Assembly (NCBI RefSeq): GCF_011290365.1
Contig: NZ_CP049786.1
Location: forward strand, 3,968,001 to 4,032,000
Source: Leclercia sp. 29361
GTDB taxonomy: Bacteria; Pseudomonadota; Gammaproteobacteria; Enterobacterales; Enterobacteriaceae
DNA: 64,000 nt
Direction: 5' to 3'
The translations under genes were made by a program, and so were the position numbers. The notes under the pieces are model-generated. The model saw only the letters and a program-made list of their open reading frames with translations. It did no database searches and was not told the DNA's origin. Shown here one piece after another: positions 33,994 through 45,580 of this stretch (position 1 is the stretch's first letter; every line of letters begins with the position of its first letter).

Positions 33994-35092
33994 TCATAAC
34001 CCTGCTTTCAGACTTGCTTCGATAAATTGGTCCAGGCTGCCGTCCAGCACCGCCTGCGTGTTACGGGTTTCGACACCGGTACGCAGGTCTTTGATGCGGG
34101 AGTCATCAAGGACGTAAGAACGGATCTGGCTGCCCCAGCCGATGTCGGACTTGTTGTCTTCCATCGCCTGCTTCTCAGCATTTTTCTTTTGCATCTCCAG
34201 TTCATAAAGCTTCGCTTTCATCTGCTTCATGGCCTGGTCTTTGTTTTTATGCTGGGAACGGTCGTTCTGGCACTGTGTTACCAGCCCGGTCGGCAGGTGG
34301 GTAATACGCACCGCGGATTCCGTACGGTTTACGTGCTGACCACCCGCACCGGAGGCGCGGTAAACGTCGATACGCAGATCGGCTGGGTTGATTTCGATAT
34401 CGATATCGTCCTTCACTTCCGGATAGACAAACGCGGAACTGAAAGAGGTGTGACGACGGCCGCCGGAGTCGAACGGGCTCTTACGCACCAGGCGGTGAAC
34501 GCCGGTTTCAGTACGCAGCCAGCCGTAAGCGTAATCGCCAATGATTTTAACGGTGACAGATTTCAGGCCTGCCACTTCGCCTTCAGACTCTTCGATGATC
34601 TCGGTCTTGAAGCCGCGGGCTTCAGCCCAACGCAGGTACATACGGGTCAGCATGCTGGCCCAGTCCTGTGCTTCTGTGCCGCCGGAACCGGCCTGGATAT
34701 CCAGGTAGCAGTCGGCGCTGTCGTATTCACCGGAGAACATGCGACGGAATTCCAGCTGCGCCAGCTTCTCTTCCAGCACGTCGAGTTCTGCCACGGCTTC
34801 GTTAAAGGTATCTTCGTCGTCGGCCTCAACGGCCAGCTCAAGCAGCCCGGAAACATCCTCCAGACCCTGCGCCATCTGATCCAGCGTATCGACGATAGCT
34901 TCCAGAGAGGAACGCTCTTTACCCAGCGCCTGTGCGCGATCAGGTTCGTTCCAGACGTCCGGCTGTTCCAGCTCGGCGTTTACTTCTTCGAGACGCTCTT
35001 TCTTGGCATCGTAGTCAAAGATACCCCCTAAGAACGTCGGAGCGCTCCGTGAGGTCCTGAATGCGGTTTTTTACCGGATTAATTTCAAACAT
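33994..35092 (-). CDS. prfB: Peptide chain release factor RF2, made by +1 frameshift
   Basis: RF2 (365 residues after frameshifting) ends translation at UGA and UAA. The reading frame starts at the ATG ending at 35092 and runs 25 codons to an in-frame TGA (35015-35017); the rest is in the +1 frame. The SPF stop-recognition motif is in RKSPFDS, and GGQ is in SGAGGQHVN. The residue before SGAGGQ is alanine (position 246), the fully active form; E. coli K-12 has threonine there. The gene follows recJ and precedes lysS. Autoregulation by the frameshift is the known control. Confidence 0.97.
35011..35030 (-). promoter_or_regulatory. prfB: Programmed +1 frameshift site of prfB
   Basis: On the minus strand the site reads AGGGGG-TAT-CTT-TGA-C: an internal Shine-Dalgarno-like AGGGGG, the slippery CTT, and the in-frame TGA followed by C. 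Low RF2 lets ribosomes slip to the GAC frame. All standard elements are present, with the same spacing as E. coli. Confidence 0.97.
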
Positions 35093-35183
35093 GGTCTGTT
35101 TTCTTTTATGGACTAGTCAAAATGCGGAGATAAGGGCGGAATTGTACCGGATTCACGCCCTGTTTTATAGCGGAATAGTGATG

Positions 35184-36917
35184 CTAAAGTGGCCAGATAT
35201 GGTCGATGATGATTTGCAGCGTACGGTTGCCGCGAAACTCGTTGATATCCAGTTTGTAGGCCAGTTCGACTTCGCGTACGCCGTTGTCCGGCCAGATGGT
35301 GGTATCGACGTTGAAGGCGATACCGTCCAGCAGCGGGCCGCCGCCGACCGGTTCCACCATCACTTTCAGATGGCGTTCCCCCACCAGCCGCTGTTGCAGC
35401 AGACGGAAACGGCCATCGAACAGCGGCTCCGGGAACATCTGTCCCCACGGACCGGCATCACGCAGCATCTGCGCCACTTCCATGGTCATTTCAGCGGGGG
35501 TTAACGGACCGTCGGAGACCACTTCGCCCTGCAGCAGAGCAGGATCCAGCCAGTCGGTGACCAGCTCGCTGAACAGGCGCTGGAACCGCTCGAACTTCGC
35601 CTCTTCCAGCGACAAGCCCGCCGCCATCGCGTGGCCGCCAAATTTGATCATCAGATCCGGGTGCAGCGTATGCAGACGCTCCAGCGCATCGCGCATATGC
35701 AGCCCCTGAATAGATCGGCCCGATCCTTTCAGCGTGCCGTCTCCGGCTGGCGCAAAGGCGATCACCGGACGGTGGAAACGCTCTTTGATGCGCGAGGCCA
35801 GGATCCCGACCACCCCCTGGTGCCACTCGGGGTGATACATCGCCAGCCCGCCGGGCAGCGTTTCGCCGCTGCGCTCCAGCTTCTCGCACAGGATCAGGGC
35901 CTCAGCCTGCATCCCCTGCTCAATCTCTTTACGGGTCTGGTTCAGGGCATCCAGCTCGTTGGCCAGCACGCGCGCTTCGCCGATGTTGTCACACAGCAAC
36001 AGTGCTACGCCCACCGACATGTCATCCAGTCGCCCGGCGGCATTGAGTCGCGGTCCGAGGGCAAAGCCCAGATCGCTGGCCGCCAGCCGCTGCTGATCGC
36101 GGTTGGAGATCTCCAGCAACGCCTTAATGCCCGGACGGCATTTGCCCGCCCGAATGCGGTTTAAGCCCTGCCAGGTGAGAATACGGTTATTGGCATCCAG
36201 CGGCACCACGTCCGCCACGGTGCCCAGCGCCACCAGATCGAGGAATTCCGCCAGATTCGGCGCCGCGATACCCTGCGACTCAAACCAGCCGTTATCCCGC
36301 AGCCGCGTACGCAGCGCCAGCATCAGGTAAAATGCCACTCCAACCCCCGCCAGGGATTTTGACGGGAAGTCGCAGTCGCGCAGGTTGGGGTTGATGATCG
36401 CTTCCGCTGCCGGCAGCGTGTCGCCAGGCAGGTGGTGATCGGTGACCAGCACCGGGATCCCGAGATCGTACGCACGATCGACACCGGCATGGGAGGAGAT
36501 CCCATTGTCGACGGTGAGGATCATTTGCGCGCCGCGGGCGTGGGCCTGATCGACCACTTCCGGGCTCAGGCCGTAGCCATCCTCGAAGCGGTTCGGCACC
36601 AGGTAGGAGACGTTATCGCATCCCATCGCCCGCAGGCTGAGCACGCTCAGCGCGGTACTGGTGGCGCCATCGGCATCGAAATCCCCCACCACGATGATGC
36701 GCGTCCCTTCCCGAAAGGCGTTGTACAGCAGCTCCGTGGCCTTCTCGACGCCACTCAGCTGCTGCCAGGGCAACATGCCTTTTACGCTTCGTTCAAGGTC
36801 GTCTGCGGTTTGCACGCCACGGCTGGCATACAGTCGACGCAACAGAGGCGACAGATCCGCGGGTAACGCGGCGCTGTCGTTCACTTCACGACGACGAAGT
36901 TGTATCGAAGATTTCAC
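35184..36917 (-). CDS. recJ: Single-stranded-DNA 5'-3' exonuclease RecJ
   Basis: A 577-residue DHH-family exonuclease acting in RecFOR recombination, mismatch repair and restart of stalled forks. The first motif is DFDADGATS (near residue 80), DHHLPG lies near residue 160, and GGHAMAAGLS belongs to the DHHA1 domain. It starts 5 bases after dsbC and precedes prfB, the conserved order. Confidence 0.96.
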   Translation of the reverse strand: MKSSIQLRRREVNDSAALPADLSPLLRRLYASRGVQTADDLERSVKGMLPWQQLSGVEKATELLYNAFREGTRIIVVGDFDADGATSTALSVLSLRAMGCDNVSYLVPNRFEDGYGLSPEVVDQAHARGAQMILTVDNGISSHAGVDRAYDLGIPVLVTDHHLPGDTLPAAEAIINPNLRDCDFPSKSLAGVGVAFYLMLALRTRLRDNGWFESQGIAAPNLAEFLDLVALGTVADVVPLDANNRILTWQGLNRIRAGKCRPGIKALLEISNRDQQRLAASDLGFALGPRLNAAGRLDDMSVGVALLLCDNIGEARVLANELDALNQTRKEIEQGMQAEALILCEKLERSGETLPGGLAMYHPEWHQGVVGILASRIKERFHRPVIAFAPAGDGTLKGSGRSIQGLHMRDALERLHTLHPDLMIKFGGHAMAAGLSLEEAKFERFQRLFSELVTDWLDPALLQGEVVSDGPLTPAEMTMEVAQMLRDAGPWGQMFPEPLFDGRFRLLQQRLVGERHLKVMVEPVGGGPLLDGIAFNVDTTIWPDNGVREVELAYKLDINEFRGNRTLQIIIDHIWPL

Positions 36918-36922
36918 GCGAA

Positions 36923-37636
36923 TTATTTACCGCCAAACTGTTTCTGGTGCTCGTCGAGGAACGCTTTCATCTCTTTCGGCCCCTGGTAACCCGGCACGAC
37001 ATAACCGTTGCTCAGCACGATGGCGGGCGTTCCGGTCACGCCAAACTGCACCCCCAGCGCGTAGTGATTGGCAATGTCGATATCGCACGAGGCTGGCTGA
37101 ATGCCTTTACCGCTCATGGCATCATCAAAGGCTTTGTTGCGATCTTTCGCACACCAGATGGCCTTCATGTCCTGCTCAGGCTGGCTCTGCACGCCCGCCC
37201 GCGGGAAGGCGAGATAACGCACGGTGATCCCCAGCGCGTTGTAGTCTTTCATCTCTTCATGCAGTTTGTGGCAGTAGCCGCAAGTGATGTCGGTGAACAC
37301 GGTAATGACATGTTTTTCCTGCGCCGCTTTGTAGACGATCATCTCTTTTTCCAGCGCGTGCAGGTTCTTCATCAGCATCTGGTTAGTCACGTTGACCGGC
37401 TGGGCACCGCTTACGTCGTACAGCGGTCCCTGCAGGAAGTGCTTACCGTCTTCGGTGACGTACATTACGCCGCCGCTGGTCATCACGGTTTTCATCCCGG
37501 GAATTGGCGAAGGTTGAATCTCGCTCCCGGTGACGCCAAGCTTCGCCAGGGACTGTTTAATGGCCGCATCGTCAGCATGCGCCAGGCCGGATAATGAGGC
37601 TGCCAGCAGAGAGAAGAGCACTAAAGACTTTTTCAT
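36923..37636 (-). CDS. dsbC: Protein disulfide isomerase DsbC
   Basis: A 237-residue periplasmic disulfide isomerase. The signal peptide is MKKSLVLFSLLAASLSGLAHA, an N-terminal dimerisation domain follows, and the thioredoxin-fold active site is CGYC (residues 119-122). A second cysteine pair (IWCAKD and PASCDID) is structural. It reshuffles wrong disulfides and is kept reduced by DsbD. It sits between xerD and recJ. Confidence 0.97.
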   Translation of the reverse strand: MKKSLVLFSLLAASLSGLAHADDAAIKQSLAKLGVTGSEIQPSPIPGMKTVMTSGGVMYVTEDGKHFLQGPLYDVSGAQPVNVTNQMLMKNLHALEKEMIVYKAAQEKHVITVFTDITCGYCHKLHEEMKDYNALGITVRYLAFPRAGVQSQPEQDMKAIWCAKDRNKAFDDAMSGKGIQPASCDIDIANHYALGVQFGVTGTPAIVLSNGYVVPGYQGPKEMKAFLDEHQKQFGGK

Positions 37637-37657
37637 ATTGGTTCCTGTTACAAGTCA

Positions 37658-38554
37658 TCACGCACGTGGGTGATGCTGTTGGTGTAGCTGCCGCAGGCGT
37701 TCCGTCGCGACATGCGTGTAGATTTGCGTCGTTGAAAGGTCACTGTGCCCAAGCAGCATCTGGACCACGCGCAGATCGGCTCCATGGTTCAGAAGATGGG
37801 TCGCAAAAGCGTGACGCAGAACGTGCGGCGAAAGTTTTTCACTGTCGATACCCGCCAGTGTGGCGTAATGTTTGATGCGATGCCAGAAGGTTTGACGCGT
37901 CATTTGCTGCGCACGCTGGCTCGGAAACAGCACATCAATGGAGGCACCGTTGAGCAACCACGGACGCCCATGCTGAAGATAGTTCTCCAGCCAGTACACC
38001 GCCTCTTCCCCCAGCGGCACCAGACGCTCTTTGTTGCCTTTCCCGATCACCCGCACTACGCCCTGACGCAGGCTAATATCGCTCATCGTCAGCCCGACCA
38101 GCTCAGAGACGCGCAGCCCCGTCGCGTACAACACTTCAAGCATCGCTTTATCGCGTAACTCCAGCGGTTGGTCAACCACCGGCGACTGTAATAATCTCTC
38201 AACTTGTGCTTCGCTGAGATCCTTCGGCAGACGCTGGGGCAATTTTGGCGAGGCCAGCGCGGCGCTGGGATCGTCGGGACGTAATTTCTCACGATACAGA
38301 TGCTGAAACAGACGCCGCATGGCGCTCAGCAGCCGGGCGGAACTGGTGGCTTTATAGCCCCCCTCCATGCGCTCGGCAAGCAGCGCCTGCAGATCGCCAC
38401 TTTGGGCCGTGGCCAGGGCGAGATCATGATGGTGTAACCAGGCCACCAGCATCCCCAGATCGCGTCGGTAAGCACTGAGGGTATTTTCGGCAAGATTCTT
38501 CTCCAGCCACAGTGCATCGAGAAATTGCTCGATGAGTGCGAGATCCTTTTCCAC
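37658..38554 (-). CDS. xerD: Tyrosine recombinase XerD
   Basis: A 298-residue tyrosine recombinase that, with XerC, resolves chromosome dimers at dif. The N-terminal SAM-like domain (about residues 1-95) is followed by the catalytic domain: Arg in ATGLRVSEL, Lys in IGKGNKERLVPL, HVLRHAFATHLL, and the terminal LLGHSDLSTTQIYTHV with the nucleophilic tyrosine. It is a housekeeping recombinase, not evidence of a mobile element. It is divergent from fldB. Confidence 0.97.
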   Translation of the reverse strand: MEKDLALIEQFLDALWLEKNLAENTLSAYRRDLGMLVAWLHHHDLALATAQSGDLQALLAERMEGGYKATSSARLLSAMRRLFQHLYREKLRPDDPSAALASPKLPQRLPKDLSEAQVERLLQSPVVDQPLELRDKAMLEVLYATGLRVSELVGLTMSDISLRQGVVRVIGKGNKERLVPLGEEAVYWLENYLQHGRPWLLNGASIDVLFPSQRAQQMTRQTFWHRIKHYATLAGIDSEKLSPHVLRHAFATHLLNHGADLRVVQMLLGHSDLSTTQIYTHVATERLRQLHQQHHPRA

Positions 38555-38656
38555 GTCAGCCTCTTTCGTTCTGCAATGGGTGCATTATGCCTGAACGGGC
38601 CTTGTTTCTGGTACACTAGTTCGCAAAGTCATAGCAAGTATTGAGACATTTTAGCG

Positions 38657-39178
38657 ATGAATATTGGTCTGTTTTATGGTTCCAGCACCTGCTACACCGA
38701 GATGGCCGCAGAGAAAATTCGCGACATTATTGGTCCGGAACTGGTCACCCTGCATAATCTCAAAGACGACGCACCGACGATGATGGAGCAGTACGACGTG
38801 CTGATTCTGGGCATCCCGACCTGGGATTTTGGTGAACTGCAGGAAGACTGGGAAGCCATCTGGGATCAGCTTGATTCCCTGCAGCTGGAAGGCAAAATTA
38901 TCGCGCTGTACGGCATGGGCGATCAGCTAGGCTACGGCGAGTGGTTCCTCGACGCGCTGGGGATGCTGCATGACAAGCTGGCGCCGAAAGGGGTGACCTT
39001 CATCGGCTACTGGCCGACAGAGGGCTATGAGTTTACCAGCAAGAAACCGATCATTGCCGACGGCCAGCTGTTTGTCGGGCTGGCCATCGATGAAACGAAT
39101 CAATACGATCTGAGTGAAGAGCGCCTGCAAAACTGGTGCGAGCAGATCCTCGGCGAAATGGCGGAGCAGTTCAGCTAA
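38657..39178 (+). CDS. fldB: Flavodoxin 2
   Basis: A 173-residue FMN electron carrier. The phosphate loop is YGSSTCYTE at the N-terminus, and the aromatic FMN-binding loops are GIPTWDFGE and [13 protein letters not shown]. coli FldB is induced by SoxRS under oxidative stress. It ends 4 bases before the convergent cptA. Confidence 0.96.
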   Translation: MNIGLFYGSSTCYTEMAAEKIRDIIGPELVTLHNLKDDAPTMMEQYDVLILGIPTWDFGELQEDWEAIWDQLDSLQLEGKIIALYGMGDQLGYGEWFLDALGMLHDKLAPKGVTFIGYWPTEGYEFTSKKPIIADGQLFVGLAIDETNQYDLSEERLQNWCEQILGEMAEQFS

Positions 39179-39182
39179 ACCC

Positions 39183-39596
39183 CTACCGTCCGTGCGTCGG
39201 TTGCTGCGAAAGCATCCGGCGCAGATCCCGCCACTCCCCTTCATCCATGCTGTCTGCCGCCAGCCATAAATGCTGGTAGCGTTTCCCGCTGCCTTTGCGT
39301 AAGCGGAGCATCATGCCGGAATTGAGCATCCACGGCGTGCCGACAATCTCCCACTCGCTGCCCTGCCAGTGCAGGCGGGAATCCATGAACAGTTTGATTT
39401 CGCCCTGACGGGAATTGATGCGTCGTTGACTGCGTACGCTATCAAACACCACCAGCGACAGTAAGATTAACCATAATGGGGTGTAGCTCAGCGGCCATGG
39501 CATTAACAGAATGCAAGCCGCCACCAGGCCGTGGAGCAAAAGAGACATCCACTGGGCGCGCCACGAGACGCGTAAATCAGATTGCCACAGGACCAC
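39183..39596 (-). CDS. cptA: CptA (YgfX), inner-membrane protein
   Basis: A 137-residue protein with two close hydrophobic segments near the N-terminus ([17 protein letters not shown] and [12 protein letters not shown]) and a soluble C-terminal part. It overlaps the end of sdhE by 20 bases. In E. coli the pair was described as a toxin-antitoxin system (CptA/CptB) acting on the cytoskeleton, but SdhE is now known as a flavinylation factor, so the toxin role is uncertain. Confidence 0.92.
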   Translation of the reverse strand: MVLWQSDLRVSWRAQWMSLLLHGLVAACILLMPWPLSYTPLWLILLSLVVFDSVRSQRRINSRQGEIKLFMDSRLHWQGSEWEIVGTPWMLNSGMMLRLRKGSGKRYQHLWLAADSMDEGEWRDLRRMLSQQPTHGR

Positions 39597-39843
39597 GTTC
39601 CCGATTCCGTGTTTGAATTAAAAGCACCATCCGTTGCAGTTCGGCGTCGGCGGGTTCGCCATGATTCATCAACCAGTTAAATAAATCAGGATCGTCGTTC
39701 TCCAGCAGGCGGATGAAGAGCTTTTTGTCCTCATCGCTCAGGGTGTCGTACTCGTATTCGAAGAACGGCATGATGGAGATATCGAGTTCGCGCATGCCGC
39801 GACGGCATGCCCAATGAATGCGGGCTTTGTTAGTAATGTCCAT
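39577..39843 (-). CDS. sdhE: FAD assembly factor SdhE
   Basis: An 88-residue protein that helps attach FAD covalently to succinate dehydrogenase and fumarate reductase. The conserved RRGMRELD motif is at residues 13-20. The start at 39843 is chosen because [17 protein letters not shown] matches E. coli SdhE and AGGAAA stands upstream; a longer in-frame start would add 81 unlike residues. It overlaps cptA. Confidence 0.95.
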   Translation of the reverse strand: MDITNKARIHWACRRGMRELDISIMPFFEYEYDTLSDEDKKLFIRLLENDDPDLFNWLMNHGEPADAELQRMVLLIQTRNRERGPVAI

Positions 39844-40147
39844 GTGCTTTTTCCTGCATAACGTTGAGTTCAGGCAGTGTTCCGTTCGTATCGGCTGAGA
39901 AAGAGGATCTACCGGGAAGAAACGGCTCTTAGTGTAACGTGTTTTTTGCTGTTTCATTACTGGAATATTGCGTTCCTGACGCATGCTCCCAGAAAAAACC
40001 ACAACAAATACCGGTGTTGATCCGTTTTGCGTTGCGTTACGCAGAATGGCGCGAGGGCACGAATAGCCTGTTGAAACCGCTTGCAATGGCGACAGTCTCT
40101 TTTACCATTAGGCATTAACAAAGCGTTATGCAATTCAGGATCTCACT
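39844..40147. other. sdhE-ygfZ divergent gap
   Basis: A gap of 304 bases between divergent start codons. It must hold both promoters. No repeat, RNA gene or small reading frame could be supported. Confidence 0.5.
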
Positions 40148-41128
40148 ATGGCATTTACACCTTTTTCTCCGCGCCAGCCTGTCGCCTCTGCGCGTCTGCC
40201 GCTGACGCTTATGACTCTTGATGACTGGGCGCTGGCCACCCTCGTGGGTGCGGACAGCGAAAAGTACCTGCAGGGCCAGGTGACCGCTGACGTCAGCCAG
40301 ATGACCGAACACCAGCATCTGCTGGCTGCGCACTGCGATCCAAAAGGCAAAATGTGGAGCAACCTGCGCCTCTTCCGCCGTCAGGACGGTTTTGCCCTGA
40401 TCGAACGCCGCAGCCTGCGCGACGCCCAACTCACCGAGCTGAAAAAGTATGCGGTGTTCTCAAAAGTGACCATCGCCGCCGATGATGAGCTGGTGCTGTT
40501 GGGCGTGGCCGGATTCCAGGCGCGCGCGGCGTTGAAAAACCTGTTCAGCGAACTGCCTGATGCCGAAAAACAGGTGACCAACGACGGTGCCACCTCGCTG
40601 CTGTGGTTTGAACACCCGGCGGAACGTTTCCTGCTGGTGACCGATGTCGCCACTGCAGAGCGCGTGACCCAGGCCCTGCGTGGCGAAGCTCAGCTGAATA
40701 ACAGCCAGCAGTGGCTGGCGCTGAACATCGAAGCGGGCATCCCGGTAATCGACGCCGCTAACAGCGGGCAGTTTATTCCTCAGGCGACCAACCTGCAGGC
40801 GCTCGGCGGGATCAGCTTTAAAAAAGGCTGCTACACCGGCCAGGAGATGGTCGCCCGCGCGAAGTTCCGCGGCGCCAACAAACGTGCGCTGTGGTATCTG
40901 GCAGGCCAGGCCAGCCGTGTACCGGAAGCCGGTGAAGATCTGGAGCTGAAAATGGGTGAGAACTGGCGCCGGACCGGCACCGTGCTTGCTGCCGTTCAGC
41001 TCGACGATGGCCGCCTGCTGGTGCAGGCCGTCATGAATAATGATATGGAGCCGGATAGCGTGTTCCGCGTGCGCGAAGATGTGAATACCCTGAGCATCGA
41101 GCCGCTGCCGTATTCGCTGGAAGAGTGA
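40148..41128 (+). CDS. ygfZ: Folate-dependent Fe-S and tRNA-modification factor YgfZ
   Basis: A 326-residue homolog of GcvT. The conserved K-G-C-Y-T-G-Q-E motif is present with C228, which is essential in E. coli. It supports the assembly or repair of certain iron-sulfur enzymes, including the tRNA methylthiolase MiaB, using tetrahydrofolate. It is divergent from sdhE, another respiratory-cofactor factor. Confidence 0.96.
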   Translation: MAFTPFSPRQPVASARLPLTLMTLDDWALATLVGADSEKYLQGQVTADVSQMTEHQHLLAAHCDPKGKMWSNLRLFRRQDGFALIERRSLRDAQLTELKKYAVFSKVTIAADDELVLLGVAGFQARAALKNLFSELPDAEKQVTNDGATSLLWFEHPAERFLLVTDVATAERVTQALRGEAQLNNSQQWLALNIEAGIPVIDAANSGQFIPQATNLQALGGISFKKGCYTGQEMVARAKFRGANKRALWYLAGQASRVPEAGEDLELKMGENWRRTGTVLAAVQLDDGRLLVQAVMNNDMEPDSVFRVREDVNTLSIEPLPYSLEE

Positions 41129-41134
41129 TGTTTT

Positions 41135-41207
41135 TTGCCCGGTGGCGCTGCGCTTACCGGGCCTACAAGCCCCGTAGGCCGGGTAAGGCGAAGCCGCCAC
41201 CCGGCAA
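41135..41207. repeat. BIME: two inverted REP elements
   Basis: Two REP units face each other: GCCCGGTGGCGCTGCGC... at 41137 and its inverse ending GCCGCCACCCGGC at 41205, each with a GCCTAC/GTAGGC inner flank. They lie between the convergent ygfZ and trhA genes. Confidence 0.85.
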
Positions 41208-41213
41208 TGTTAA

Positions 41214-41990
<777 letters not shown>

Positions 41991-42037
41991 TCATATTCTT
42001 GAATGATATTTTCAGCTAACGGATGTTCTGCTAAAAA

Positions 42038-43133
<1,096 letters not shown>

Positions 43134-43156
43134 AACACCCTGTTTTTTTGCCGTAA

Positions 43157-44680
<1,524 letters not shown>

Positions 44681-44689
44681 CTCCGTAAC

Positions 44690-44720
44690 GCCGGGCGGCG
44701 CTACGCTTGCACCGGCCTAC
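44690..44720. repeat. REP element after bglA
   Basis: GCCGGGCGGCGCTACGCTTG then ACCGGCCTAC, a single REP unit immediately after the bglA stop. Confidence 0.7.
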
Positions 44721-44726
44721 GATCGA

Positions 44727-44764
44727 TCCCCTCTCCCCTATGGGGAGAGGGTTAGGGTGAGGGG
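44727..44764. repeat. Palindromic repeat, CCCTCTCCC family
   Basis: CCCCTCTCCCC-TA-TGGGGAGAGGG, followed by TTAGGGTGAGGGG. It belongs to the same family as 14904-14937 and 56209-56242 and lies between the convergent bglA and ygfF. Confidence 0.7.
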
Positions 44765-44765
44765 T

Positions 44766-45509
44766 TTACTTCCCGCCCGCTAACTCAATAAAACTGCCCG
44801 TCACGTACGACGCCTTCTCGCTCAGCAGCCAGACAATCGCCTGCGCCACCTCTTCAGGCTGACCGCCGCGCTGCATCGGCAGCATCGACTTCACCCGATC
44901 CACACGTCCTGGCTCCCCGCCGGAAGCATGAATTTCGGTGTAGATCAGCCCGGGACGGACGCAGTTAACCCGGATGCCCTGCGCCGCCACCTCCAGCGCT
45001 AACCCGGTGGTAAGAGAGTCCACGGCCCCTTTCGACGCCGCGTAATCCACATACTCCCCCGGTGCGCCGAGTCGCGATGCGGCGGATGAGACGTTCACAA
45101 TCGCCCCGCCTTTACCGCCATGTTTTAGCGCCATGCGTTTCACCGCCTCACGGCAGCAGAGGAAATACCCGGTCACATTGGTGGCCAGCACCCGGTTAAT
45201 GCGCTCGGCAGAGAGATTTTCGATGGTGCTCTGCTCGAACAGAATGCCAGCGTTGTTAACCAGCGCCGTCAGCGGTTCACCTTCACGATCGAGGCTGTCG
45301 AACATCGCCATGACCTGGGCTTCATCACTGATATCTGCCCGCAGGGCAAAGGCTTTGCCGCCCTCTTTCACAATCTGCGCGATCACATCGGTCGCGGCTT
45401 TGATGTTGTGGTGATAATTCACCGCCACGGTGTAGCCTTCACGTGCCAGCTGAAGCGCGGTTGCTTTGCCAATTCCGCGGCTGGCGCCGGTAACAAGTGC
45501 AATACCCAT
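44766..45509 (-). CDS. ygfF: Short-chain dehydrogenase YgfF
   Basis: A 247-residue SDR enzyme, probable sugar or alcohol oxidoreductase. The cofactor motif is TGASRGIGKAT, NNAG follows, and the catalytic residues are in VNVSSAASRLGAPGEYVDYAASKGA. It matches E. coli YgfF, also found between bglA and gcvP. The substrate is unknown. Confidence 0.93.
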   Translation of the reverse strand: MGIALVTGASRGIGKATALQLAREGYTVAVNYHHNIKAATDVIAQIVKEGGKAFALRADISDEAQVMAMFDSLDREGEPLTALVNNAGILFEQSTIENLSAERINRVLATNVTGYFLCCREAVKRMALKHGGKGGAIVNVSSAASRLGAPGEYVDYAASKGAVDSLTTGLALEVAAQGIRVNCVRPGLIYTEIHASGGEPGRVDRVKSMLPMQRGGQPEEVAQAIVWLLSEKASYVTGSFIELAGGK

Positions 45510-45523
45510 TCGGTTCTCTCCAT

Positions 45524-45562
45524 AAAAAAAGCCGGGTGGCGGCTTCGCCTTACCCGGCCTAC
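45524..45562 (-). terminator. REP element acting as gcvTHP terminator
   Basis: On the minus strand a REP palindrome (starting GTAGGCCGGGTAAGGCG and ending GCCACCCGGC) is followed directly by seven T, 19 bases after the gcvP stop. It thus has the form of a Rho-independent terminator. Confidence 0.72.
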
Positions 45563-45580
45563 ATTACTACACCATCGATA

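Noticed and set aside
37658..38554. A tyrosine recombinase as a sign of a mobile element near glyU.
   Set aside because: It is XerD in its conserved dsbC-recJ neighbourhood, several kilobases from the tRNA.
39183..39843. cptA-sdhE as a toxin-antitoxin module.
   Set aside because: SdhE has a well-supported role as a flavinylation factor; the toxin interpretation is doubtful, and the pair is ordinary in enterobacteria.
39844..40086. An 81-residue extension of SdhE.
   Set aside because: SdhE proteins are about 88 residues long, and the ATG at 39843 aligns with E. coli.
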